Positions 1 to 5,034 of a stretch of 6,654 nucleotides of DNA are shown here, piece after piece. The notes under the pieces are model-generated. The model ran no database searches. It saw nothing but the letters and a program-made list of their open reading frames with translations, and was not told the origin of the DNA. This DNA comes from Pseudomonadota bacterium (GTDB lineage: Bacteria; Pseudomonadota; Gammaproteobacteria; Xanthomonadales; Xanthomonadaceae). The position numbers and the translations under genes were made by a program. The stretch covers positions 1 through 6,654 of the forward strand of contig JAEWJB010000117.1 in the NCBI GenBank assembly GCA_023386795.1. The letters are read 5' to 3'. How positions within the stretch are numbered: the stretch's first letter is position 1; each line of letters starts with the position of its first letter.

Positions 1-880
1 GCGCACCGTCGGGCGTGCCGGGCGTCCCGGGCCAGACGACGGCGACGTCGTTGCGCGTGCCGTGGGCGCCCGACCCCGTCTTGTCGCCGACCACCCATCC
101 CGGCCGGGCTGCGGCGCGCACCAGCGCGTCACCGGTGGTGTTGCGGACCATCCAGTCCGTCAGCACGTCCCGCTCGGGGTCCGCGAGCACGTCCCCGAGC
201 ACGAGCGCACCGTACGTGCCCGCGAGCGCACGCGGGGTGCTGGTGTCGCGGTCGTCGCCGGGCGTGAACGCGTTGAGGTCCGGCTCCCAGCGGTCGCTGC
301 GGGTGACGTCGTCGCCGAGGCCGCGCAGCCACGCCGTGAGGCCCTGCGGGCCACCCGCACCGCGCAGCAGCAGGTTGCCCGCGGTGTTGTCGCTGTACCG
401 CAGCGCCGCGTCGCCGAGCTCCCGCCACGTCATGCCGGTGCCCACGCGCGTCTCGGCGACGGGTGAGTAGGTCACGAGGTCGTCGGCCGTGACCGGGACG
501 ACCTCGTCCAGCCCGCCGACGCCCCGCGCCGCGAGCACGGCGGCGGCCGCGAGCGGCTTGACGGTCGAGCAGAACGCGAACCGCTCGTCCGGGCGGTGGC
601 TGACGGTACGCCCCTGGGCGGTGTCCAGCGCGTGCAGCCCGAGCCGGACGCCGTGGCGTGCCTCGACGTCCGCGAGGGCGGCGGTGAGGTCGAGCGGCTC
701 CACGGTCGCCGACGCCGTGGGCGGGGCCGACGGCGCCGCCGGCGTGGGGCTGGGCGAGCCGGTACCGGGGCGGGCGGGTGCACAGGCTGCGGTGAGCGCG
801 ACGAGCCCGATCCCGAGCACGGCGCGACGCGTGGGGCCGGCACCGTCGACCGTCCTGCGCGCCGGGAGCGACCGCCTCAC
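1..880 (-). CDS. bla: Class A beta-lactamase with Tat/lipoprotein-type signal (C-terminus cut by window edge)
   Basis: Secreted serine beta-lactamase that would hydrolyse beta-lactams outside the membrane. The 293 complete codons in the window carry the full class A set: S105-T-V-K108 (Ambler S70xxK73, preceded by Cys), S163-D-N165 (SDN loop), the omega loop R197-W-E199-P-D-L-N203 with D212 (Ambler R164, E166, N170, D179), and K267-T-G-S-G (KTG). R276 falls at Ambler 244 and S270 at 237. The N-terminus has twin arginines (T17-R-R-A-V-L), a hydrophobic stretch and C33 after L-T-A-A, which suggests Tat export and perhaps lipidation, followed by a Pro/Ser/Ala-rich linker to about residue 60. The start is GTG at 880-878; its GTGA overlaps the TGA of the VOC gene and no Shine-Dalgarno precedes it, so translation probably re-initiates from the upstream gene. 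About 30 C-terminal residues are missing by comparison with the family. The family call is very secure; substrate range cannot be read from sequence. Confidence 0.95.
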   Translation of the reverse strand, partial: MRRSLPARRTVDGAGPTRRAVLGIGLVALTAACAPARPGTGSPSPTPAAPSAPPTASATVEPLDLTAALADVEARHGVRLGLHALDTAQGRTVSHRPDERFAFCSTVKPLAAAAVLAARGVGGLDEVVPVTADDLVTYSPVAETRVGTGMTWRELGDAALRYSDNTAGNLLLRGAGGPQGLTAWLRGLGDDVTRSDRWEPDLNAFTPGDDRDTSTPRALAGTYGALVLGDVLADPERDVLTDWMVRNTTGDALVRAAARPGWVVGDKTGSGAHGTRNDVAVVWPGTPGTPDGA

Positions 881-1326
881 ACGAACAGGCAGAACGGGTG
901 GCCGTCCGGGTCGAGCATGACCCGCACGTCGTCCTGGGGCTGGTGGTCGGCCTCGCGCGCCCCGCACTCCACCGCCCAGGCCACCGCCGCCGGCAGGTCG
1001 TCCACCTGGATGTCGAGGTGCTGCGTGGCGTTCTGCTCCCCGGGGCGGGCCGGCCATACCGGCGGCCGCCACTGCCGCTCGTGCTCGAGGTTGATCGTCA
1101 GGCCCGGCTCGCCCGCGGCGGGCTGCACCTGAGCCCAGGTGATGCCGGTCGGGTCGGCCGGGTCCGCCGCCTCCGTGACCGCGACCCGCCCACCGAGCAG
1201 CCGGGCGTAGAACGCGGCCGCCTCGTGCGGGTGGGCCGTGCTGATGGTGACGGAGGTGGCTCGCAGGCGCGGCGCGCGGGTGACGTGCTCACCGGCGGGC
1301 ACGGTCCCGATGGTGTCGTCGCTCAT
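877..1326 (-). CDS. VOC-family (glyoxalase/bleomycin-resistance-like) protein
   Basis: A 149-residue vicinal-oxygen-chelate protein, the size of a single-chain two-module VOC protein. The first module begins near residue 22 (R-A-T-S-V-T-I-S, then H34-E-A-A-A-F-Y-A-R-L-L-G-G). The second begins at Q102-H-L-D-I-Q-V-D-D-L and ends with the typical D139-P-D-G-H-P-F-C-L-F-V tail. It resembles the actinobacterial Glyoxalase_6-type proteins, most of which have no proven substrate; neither glyoxalase nor bleomycin binding can be claimed. The ATG at 1326-1324 is preferred: the frame is open upstream to 1419, but that extension is Pro/Cys/Arg-rich and unlike the family. A weak G-rich ribosome site (1328-1334) precedes it and lies at the foot of a hairpin. 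Its TGA is shared with the GTG of the beta-lactamase, so the two genes form one transcription unit with this gene first. Confidence 0.85.
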   Translation of the reverse strand: MSDDTIGTVPAGEHVTRAPRLRATSVTISTAHPHEAAAFYARLLGGRVAVTEAADPADPTGITWAQVQPAAGEPGLTINLEHERQWRPPVWPARPGEQNATQHLDIQVDDLPAAVAWAVECGAREADHQPQDDVRVMLDPDGHPFCLFV

Positions 1327-1331
1327 GGCCC

Positions 1332-1360
1332 CCGATGCTGGCACCGGGGTGCGACATCGG
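1332..1360 (-). promoter_or_regulatory. RNA hairpin in the 5' leader of the VOC-bla unit
   Basis: An outer stem CCGATG (1332-1337) / CATCGG (1355-1360) and an inner stem GCACC (1341-1345) / GGTGC (1348-1352) are separated by a 3/2-base internal loop. In RNA the innermost pair must open to leave a four-base loop. The stem ends only six bases before the ATG, and its last G residues join the G-run that would serve as the ribosome site. It could therefore limit translation of the VOC gene and, through coupling, of bla. The structure is seen directly; the regulatory role is inferred. Short GC-rich stems arise easily in such DNA. Confidence 0.4.
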
Positions 1361-1405
1361 CACCCGGACCGCCGGGGTGGACACGCTGGCGGACACACCG
1401 GCGGT

Positions 1406-1434
1406 TTGACGCACGTCACCCGAACGGCTGAGGT
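1406..1434 (+). promoter_or_regulatory. Candidate sigma70-type promoter for the leader ORF and YdjM-family gene
   Basis: TTGACG at 1406-1411 is close to the -35 consensus. After a 17-base spacer, TGAGGT at 1429-1434 could be a weak -10. This would start RNA near 1441, leaving a leader of about 90 bases before the YdjM-family gene that contains the 19-codon ORF. The -35 is good and the -10 poor, so the call is tentative. Both boxes lie inside short dyads, which would suit a repressor. Confidence 0.3.
1407..1418. promoter_or_regulatory. Dyad TGACG-CA-CGTCA, possible operator
   Basis: Perfect 5-bp arms with a 2-bp centre overlap the candidate -35 in the gap between the divergent VOC-bla unit and the YdjM-family gene. 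It is a plausible dimer-binding site for an unknown regulator. No regulator gene adjoins this gap. Confidence 0.3.
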
Positions 1435-1443
1435 AGGGCCTCA
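1429..1443. promoter_or_regulatory. Dyad TGAGG-N5-CCTCA, possible operator
   Basis: Five-bp arms TGAGG (1429-1433) and CCTCA (1439-1443) flank TAGGG and cover the candidate -10. The arm bases are the same as those of the palindrome at 5035-5047, although the spacing differs (5 bp here, 3 bp there counted from the same arms). Confidence 0.3.
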
Positions 1444-1476
1444 CCCACCCGTTCAGACCAGCACCGGAGCCCACCC

Positions 1477-1536
1477 GTGCACCTGGCCGTGCGCCGCCCC
1501 CGCCCGATCGCCGCGCACCCGGCCGGACCCCGGTGA
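1477..1536 (+). CDS. Putative 19-residue leader peptide overlapping the YdjM-family start (GTGA)
   Basis: A GTG at 1477-1479 opens a 19-codon frame, MHLAVRRPRPIAAHPAGPR, that ends at TGA 1534-1536. This stop overlaps the GTG start (1533-1535) of the YdjM-family gene. CGGAG at 1465-1469 lies seven bases before the GTG, a reasonable ribosome site, whereas the YdjM-family GTG has no recognisable one. The arrangement suggests that ribosomes load at the small ORF and re-initiate at the overlap. The peptide matches nothing I recognise; it is rich in Arg and Pro and may have no function of its own. A short open frame of this length can occur by chance in such GC-rich DNA, so this is a candidate only. 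Confidence 0.45.
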   Translation: MHLAVRRPRPIAAHPAGPR

Positions 1537-2402
1537 AGGGCTCCAGCCACGCCCTGTGCGGCGCCGCCGCGTGGGTCGCCGTGTCGTCCACCGCCCCGTG
1601 GACGCTCGGTTGGTACCCCGTCTCCCCGCTGGGTGTCGTGACGGGCGCCGTGGTGTGCGCGGGCGCCGCGCTGGCCCCCGACGCCGACCACCACGACGCG
1701 ACGATCGCGCACTCGCTGCCGCCGGTGTCGGAGTGGGTGTGCGACGTCGTCGGGCGCGTCGCGGGCGGGCACCGCAACGGGACGCACTCCGTGCTGGGCA
1801 TCGCGGTGCTGACCGCGACTGCCTGGGCCGCGGGCAAGGTCACGGTCACGGCAGGGGCTCTCGGCGAGCTGGCGCTCGGGGCGGGGATCCTGTCGGTGCT
1901 GCTCGTCGCGTTCGCGGCCCGCGCGCTCGGCCTGGCACGTCGGCGCCTGGACGCCTGGGCGCTGGCGCTCGGCCTGGCCGGGTTCGTCACCGTGGCGGCG
2001 CCCACCGAGTGGGACTGGCTGCCGGTGGCGGTCGCCCTGGGCGCGACCGTGCACGTGGCGGGCGACATGCTCACCGGCAGCGGGGTGCCGCTGCTGTGGC
2101 CGTGGGAGCCCCGACCACCGCGCTGGTGGCGGTCGGCACCCCTGCTCGGCGACCTGTGGACCCGCGGCGGCAACGTCGCGCTGCCCCTGCTGGGGACCGC
2201 CGGGTCGTGGCGCGAGCGCGCGCTCGTCGTGCCGTTGACGGCCTACGCGGCGTACGGCGTGGGGGTGGCCGTCATCGCCGGTGGACTGACCGCCCTGGGG
2301 TACGACGCCGACGACGTCCTGGAGCGGGCGTGGGACGCGGCGGGCGCGCTCGTCGGCGCGGCCGTCGTGATCAGCGCGGTGACGCTGCGCGCGACGGGCT
2401 GA
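1533..2402 (+). CDS. YdjM/DUF457-family membrane-bound metal-dependent hydrolase
   Basis: A 289-residue integral membrane protein of the YdjM (DUF457) family, annotated as metal-dependent hydrolases but without a well-established substrate. The family signatures are present in order: M-K-G-S-S-H6-A at the N-terminus, A-P-D50-A-D52-H-H54 after the first hydrophobic segment (about 33-49), G79-H-R-N-G-T-H85-S in place of the common GHRGxTHS, and H174-V-A-G-D178-M-L-T-G-S-G-V-P-L-L-W-P. The conserved His and Asp residues are the presumed metal ligands. Further hydrophobic segments lie near 87-105, 112-135, 141-156, 163-175, 231-255 and 268-284. The GTG at 1533 gives the usual family N-terminus, and no in-frame start lies close upstream. 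There is no Shine-Dalgarno, but a small ORF overlaps the start. The gene converges on the hypothetical gene ending at 2424. Confidence 0.85.
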   Translation: MKGSSHALCGAAAWVAVSSTAPWTLGWYPVSPLGVVTGAVVCAGAALAPDADHHDATIAHSLPPVSEWVCDVVGRVAGGHRNGTHSVLGIAVLTATAWAAGKVTVTAGALGELALGAGILSVLLVAFAARALGLARRRLDAWALALGLAGFVTVAAPTEWDWLPVAVALGATVHVAGDMLTGSGVPLLWPWEPRPPRWWRSAPLLGDLWTRGGNVALPLLGTAGSWRERALVVPLTAYAAYGVGVAVIAGGLTALGYDADDVLERAWDAAGALVGAAVVISAVTLRATG

Positions 2403-2403
2403 C

Positions 2404-2435
2404 GCAGGTCCGCGCGGCCGCCGTCACGACCCTGC
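2404..2435. terminator. Weak bulged stem between convergent genes
   Basis: GCAGGTC (2404-2410) can pair with GACCCTGC (2428-2435) with one bulged C, enclosing a GC-rich loop. It spans the 21-base gap between the stops of the convergent genes and could slow polymerase from both sides. There is no T-run on either strand, so it is not a classical intrinsic terminator. Confidence 0.2.
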
Positions 2436-2879
2436 CGGTCTCACCTGCCAGAACGTCAGCTCCGGGCCGTAGTCGCCGCTGCGCACGGCGTCGACGACGA
2501 ACTCACGGTCCGGGTAGCGCTCACGCAGCGCGACCCGCCAGAACCAGGCCAGGGGCTCGACGAGGCGCTCGGCCTCGCCGTGGTCGGACGTCCGGGCCGG
2601 CAGCACGTCCCACAGGTGGACGTGGTTGACGACGCGCTCGACGGCCGTCGGGTCGCCGAGGCGCTCGAACCACTGGTCGACCGTCGGCTCGTCGAGGGCG
2701 AACCCGAGGAGGACCGCCCCCCGGTACTCGACGACGGGGGGCGCGAGCAGCTGCATGGTCGCGGCGAGGAGGGCCGTCGACCCCGCGACCGAGAGGTACC
2801 AGCGCGCGTCCGGCGCGTCGGGGTCGAGCTCGACCACCTCGCGGAAGGCACGGAGGTCGAGCTGCGGCGGCGCGGCCAT
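2424..2879 (-). CDS. Hypothetical acidic soluble protein, 151 residues
   Basis: I do not recognise a named family. The protein is acidic, has no signal peptide or clear membrane segment and reads like a folded cytosolic protein. It has an N-terminal D8-L-R-A-F-R-E-V-V-E-L-D stretch, a hydrophobic helix-like region (about 31-48), R53-G-A-V-L-L-G-F, then E81-R-V-V-N-H-V-H-L-W-D-V-L and a C-terminal part with W112-F-W-R and L141-T-F-W-Q-V-R. The His/Trp/Asp cluster at 85-91 is the most motif-like part. The ATG at 2879 is preferred to upstream starts at 2915 and 2939 because GGAAGGA sits six bases before it. It follows the efflux-type gene by 93 bases on the same strand and may share its transcript. 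Codon use matches its neighbours, so the gene is probably real. Confidence 0.75.
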   Translation of the reverse strand: MAAPPQLDLRAFREVVELDPDAPDARWYLSVAGSTALLAATMQLLAPPVVEYRGAVLLGFALDEPTVDQWFERLGDPTAVERVVNHVHLWDVLPARTSDHGEAERLVEPLAWFWRVALRERYPDREFVVDAVRSGDYGPELTFWQVRPAGS

Positions 2880-2900
2880 GGGAGGTCCTTCCGGGAGGTC
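2880..2900. repeat. Direct repeat GGGAGGTC x2 flanking the ribosome site of the hypothetical gene
   Basis: GGGAGGTC at 2880-2887 recurs at 2893-2900, with CTTCC between. In the transcript the repeats appear as GACCTCCC on each side of the purine-rich ribosome site and directly before the ATG. They may be chance or a small leader element; nothing else is recognisable in the 93-base gap 2880-2972. Confidence 0.35.
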
Positions 2901-2972
2901 GGGTGCCGCCAGCATGGCGAGCCGCGTGGGCGGCGGCAACGCTGCGAGGTCGCGGTGCGGGGTCTCATGTCG

Positions 2973-3542
2973 TCAGACCCCCACGACGTGGGTGAGCGCG
3001 AGGTGGAGCCCCACCGTGATCACGGTCGTCCACAGCGCGATGGCGACGGCCTGCCAGAGCAGGACCCACCGGCGAGGGCTCCCGCCGGCGACGAGGACCG
3101 CCGCGGTGAACTGCGTCGGGATCGCGAGCGGACCGAGGATGCTCGCCCCGGGGACCCCGAAGCGGTTGAGCCACGTGAGGACGCGTTGCCGCCCCTTCGA
3201 CAGCGGCTGGGCGGGCTCCGGTCCGGCGAACCCGGCGACCGCGTGGACGTCCGGGGTGGCCGGGCCGCCGACGGTCGCCCTCACGCGCGTGCGGTCGACG
3301 ACGGCCGTCCGGGCCCGTGCGGTGAACGCCACCACGAGCGCCACGGACAGGAAGTTCCCGGTGGCGGCGGCGACGCCCGCGACGACGGGGCTCAGTCCGC
3401 CGACGACCCCGATGACCGCGCCGGCGTCCCCTTCGAGGAACGGGACGGCGGCGGCGAGCATGACGATGAAGGGCTGGAAGAGCTCGGGCACCTGGGCCAC
3501 GAGCTCCTGGAATCTGATGACGAGCTCCTGCAACGGGGTCAT
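2973..3542 (-). CDS. Small multidrug efflux-type membrane protein (Sm_multidrug_ex-like)
   Basis: A 189-residue membrane protein that resembles the actinobacterial proteins annotated as small multidrug efflux proteins, related to the COG2426/Sm_multidrug_ex group. Evidence for transport in this family is thin. Visible signs are an N-terminal amphipathic stretch, a hydrophobic segment about 22-36 ending in P34-F-L-E-G, further segments about 41-60 and 63-75, a polar loop with basic residues (76-125), and the conserved-looking F128-G-V-P-G-A-S-I-L-G-P-L-A-I-P-T-Q-F-T block leading to segments about 133-152 and 159-178. The ATG at 3542 is supported by AGGAG six bases upstream. It lies 77 bases behind the MerR gene on the same strand, with two inverted repeats between, and 93 bases ahead of the hypothetical gene, so it could be the last regulated product of the MarR-MerR unit or a separate unit. 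Confidence 0.75.
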   Translation of the reverse strand: MTPLQELVIRFQELVAQVPELFQPFIVMLAAAVPFLEGDAGAVIGVVGGLSPVVAGVAAATGNFLSVALVVAFTARARTAVVDRTRVRATVGGPATPDVHAVAGFAGPEPAQPLSKGRQRVLTWLNRFGVPGASILGPLAIPTQFTAAVLVAGGSPRRWVLLWQAVAIALWTTVITVGLHLALTHVVGV

Positions 3543-3560
3543 GACCTTCTCCTGACGGGT

Positions 3561-3586
3561 CGTGGATCGAGCGGTTCTCGATCACG
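3561..3586. promoter_or_regulatory. Long bulged hairpin upstream of the efflux-type gene
   Basis: CGTG (3561-3564), one bulged G, and ATCGAG (3566-3571) pair with CTCGAT (3577-3582) and CACG (3583-3586), leaving a five-base loop: ten pairs with a single bulge. It lies between the MerR stop and the ribosome site of the efflux-type gene. With no T-run, it is more likely a leader structure, an operator or an RNA-processing site than an intrinsic terminator. Confidence 0.4.
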
Positions 3587-3603
3587 AGCCCGAGGAGACA
3601 CCG

Positions 3604-3616
3604 TGTTCTCGGAACA
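3604..3616. repeat. Inverted repeat TGTTC-TCG-GAACA just after the MerR stop
   Basis: Perfect 5-bp arms with a 3-bp centre lie three bases beyond the MerR stop codon (3620-3622). It may be a weak terminator stem for the regulator unit or a binding site ahead of the next gene. Confidence 0.3.
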
Positions 3617-3619
3617 GGG

Positions 3620-4399
3620 TCAAGGGGTGGGTGGTGACCCCTCCCCACCGGCGTCCTCCCGTTGCGCCAGGACCTCCTGCGCGAGCTGGTGCCCCAGGAC
3701 GGCGGCGCGCGTCAGGACGTCGAGCTGCGCCGGGTTGTACAGCGCCGTCACGGCCTCGGCGAAGGTCTCCTGCGCGACGCGCCCGCTGGTCGCCAGGCGC
3801 CCCGACGGGTCGCTGAGCCACGGGTGGTCGACGAGGTTGCGCGCGATGCCCTGCGCGACCTTCTCGACGAGGCGCCGGCGCGTCGGCTCGTCGGCGTCGG
3901 GGGGCAGCGCCTCGAGCTCCTTGCCGTCGTCGCCGGCCGCGGCGTCCTCGGCGACCATGTCGCGCAGGTCGGCCATGGCGTCCGCGTCGTAGAGCTTGGA
4001 GTAGATGTGGATGATCGACCGGTCGACCTCCGTGAGGTGCGCCGCGACGGGCGCGAACCCCGCGGGCACGTCGGCCGGTGCGTCGTTGGCCACGATCGCG
4101 GCGATCTCGGCGCGCGCCTGCTGCAGCTGCTCGATCCTCGCGGCGAGGTCCGCGTCCACGTCCCGCAGGCGGTCCGCCGTCGCCGCGCTGTCGGCGACCC
4201 CGTCCACGTCGGACAGCGGGACGCCGAGCTCCACGAGGCGCCGGATCCGCAGCAGGCGCACCAGGTGCGGCACGCCGTACTGCTTGTAGCCGTTGTACCG
4301 GCGGTCGGGCTCGTCGAGCAGCCCGAGCCGGTGGTAGTGCCGGACGGTGTTGACGGTCGTGCCCGCCAGGCGGGCGAGCTCGCTCGTGCTCCAGGCCAT
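3620..4399 (-). CDS. MerR-family transcriptional regulator
   Basis: A 259-residue regulator. The N-terminal winged helix-turn-helix is typical: W3-S-T-S-E-L-A-R-L-A-G-T-T-V-N-T-V-R-H-Y-H-R-L-G-L-L (helix-turn-helix to about 28), the wing with Y35-N-G-Y-K-Q-Y, and L46-V-R-L-L-R-I-R-R-L-V-E-L-G-V-P-L-S-D-V. A dimerisation coiled coil follows at about 72-104. The remaining 150 or so residues form a long, mostly helical C-terminal domain without a cysteine cluster, so it is not a metal sensor like MerR; a ligand-binding domain is more likely, ligand unknown. The ATG at 4399 gives the canonical N-terminus, although only a G-rich stretch serves as ribosome site. It starts 15 bases after the marR-type stop, so the two regulators are almost certainly cotranscribed. 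Confidence 0.9.
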   Translation of the reverse strand: MAWSTSELARLAGTTVNTVRHYHRLGLLDEPDRRYNGYKQYGVPHLVRLLRIRRLVELGVPLSDVDGVADSAATADRLRDVDADLAARIEQLQQARAEIAAIVANDAPADVPAGFAPVAAHLTEVDRSIIHIYSKLYDADAMADLRDMVAEDAAAGDDGKELEALPPDADEPTRRRLVEKVAQGIARNLVDHPWLSDPSGRLATSGRVAQETFAEAVTALYNPAQLDVLTRAAVLGHQLAQEVLAQREDAGGEGSPPTP

Positions 4400-4414
4400 G
4401 TGCGCCCCCGGGTG

Positions 4415-4987
4415 TCAGCCCGCGGCGACGACGCGTCGCAGGAGGTCCAGCAACGTGCGCTGCTCGTCGGCGTCCAGCGCGTCGAGCCGCGCGCGGACGC
4501 CCTCGTGACGCTGGCGGGCGGCGCGGTCGAGCAGGTCGTGGCCCGCGTCGGTGAGCTCGACGAGGGTCGCGCGGCGGTCGCGCGGGTCGGGGACGCGCCG
4601 GATCCACCCGTCGGCCTCGGCCTGGTCGACCTTGGACGTGACGGACCGCGGCGCGACGTCGAGGGCCTCGGCGAGCTCGCCGAGGCGGCAGGGGCGCTCG
4701 CAGCGGTCGAGCGTGCGGAGCATGCGGAGCTGGCCGGGTGCGGCGCCGGGCCCGAGCTGGTCGGCGGTGTCGCGGCGCACGGCGCGCAGCACGTCGTGCA
4801 GCAGGCCGAGCAGCTCCTCGGCGGGAGGGAGCGGCCGGTCGGGGTCGCGGCGCGGGGCGTCGTGCCGCACCGTGGACGTCGGGGGGCCGACCGGCGCAGG
4901 CTGGGGCGACGACGCGGACGCGGGCACCGACGGCTCCGACGGCGCGACGGCGCGCTCGTCGTGGGGGTCGTCCGTCCGCTGCTGCAC
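4415..4987 (-). CDS. MarR-family transcriptional regulator
   Basis: A 190-residue regulator with a MarR core from about residue 54 to the end: helix P55-A-E-E-L-L-G-L-L-H-D-V-L-R-A-V, the winged helix region Q86-L-R-M-L-R-T-L through L105-A-E-A-L-D-V-A-P-R-S-V-T-S-K-V-D-Q-A-E-A-D-G-W (recognition helix about 112-124), and the wing R130-R-V-P-D-P-R-D-R-R-A-T-L-V-E-L-T. C-terminal helices (147-190) complete the dimer interface. The first 50 residues are a disordered Pro/Ser/Ala-rich tail, longer than usual. The GTG at 4987 is kept because a good promoter ends six bases before it, which fits a leaderless message; a shorter protein from a later start cannot be excluded. It is divergent from the ABC exporter across 109 bases, the classical layout for a MarR repressor of an exporter and of itself. 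Confidence 0.92.
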   Translation of the reverse strand: MQQRTDDPHDERAVAPSEPSVPASASSPQPAPVGPPTSTVRHDAPRRDPDRPLPPAEELLGLLHDVLRAVRRDTADQLGPGAAPGQLRMLRTLDRCERPCRLGELAEALDVAPRSVTSKVDQAEADGWIRRVPDPRDRRATLVELTDAGHDLLDRAARQRHEGVRARLDALDADEQRTLLDLLRRVVAAG

Positions 4988-4993
4988 GGTTCG

Positions 4994-5022
4994 AGGCTAC
5001 CCGGGAATATCCCAGAGGTGAA
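4994..5022 (-). promoter_or_regulatory. Candidate leaderless promoter for the MarR-MerR unit
   Basis: On the minus strand TTCACC (5022-5017) is a -35-like box and TAGCCT (4999-4994) fits the actinobacterial TAnnnT -10; the spacer is 17 bases. Six bases separate the -10 from the GTG at 4987, so the transcript would begin at or next to the start codon. This agrees with the lack of a ribosome site before marR. The fit is good, but no transcript data are at hand. Confidence 0.55.
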
Positions 5023-5034
5023 TGTTGCTCATCG

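Noticed and set aside
15..470. Plus-strand frames opposite the beta-lactamase
   Set aside because: The minus strand carries the complete class A motif set in one frame across the region; the plus frames have no motifs.
1327..1419. N-terminal extension of the VOC protein to a start at 1419
   Set aside because: The extra 31 residues are Pro/Cys/Arg-rich, unlike the family. The region instead holds the hairpin and the G-rich ribosome site for the ATG at 1326.
1238..2629. A 463-codon plus-strand frame overlapping the YdjM-family gene
   Set aside because: It is out of frame with the motif-bearing YdjM protein and translates to Arg/Gly/Ala repeats.
3604..3616. TGTTC-TCG-GAACA as an SOS (LexA) box
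   Set aside because: The actinobacterial box has the half-sites in the opposite order (GAAC...GTTC), and the site follows a stop codon with no SOS-type gene next to it.
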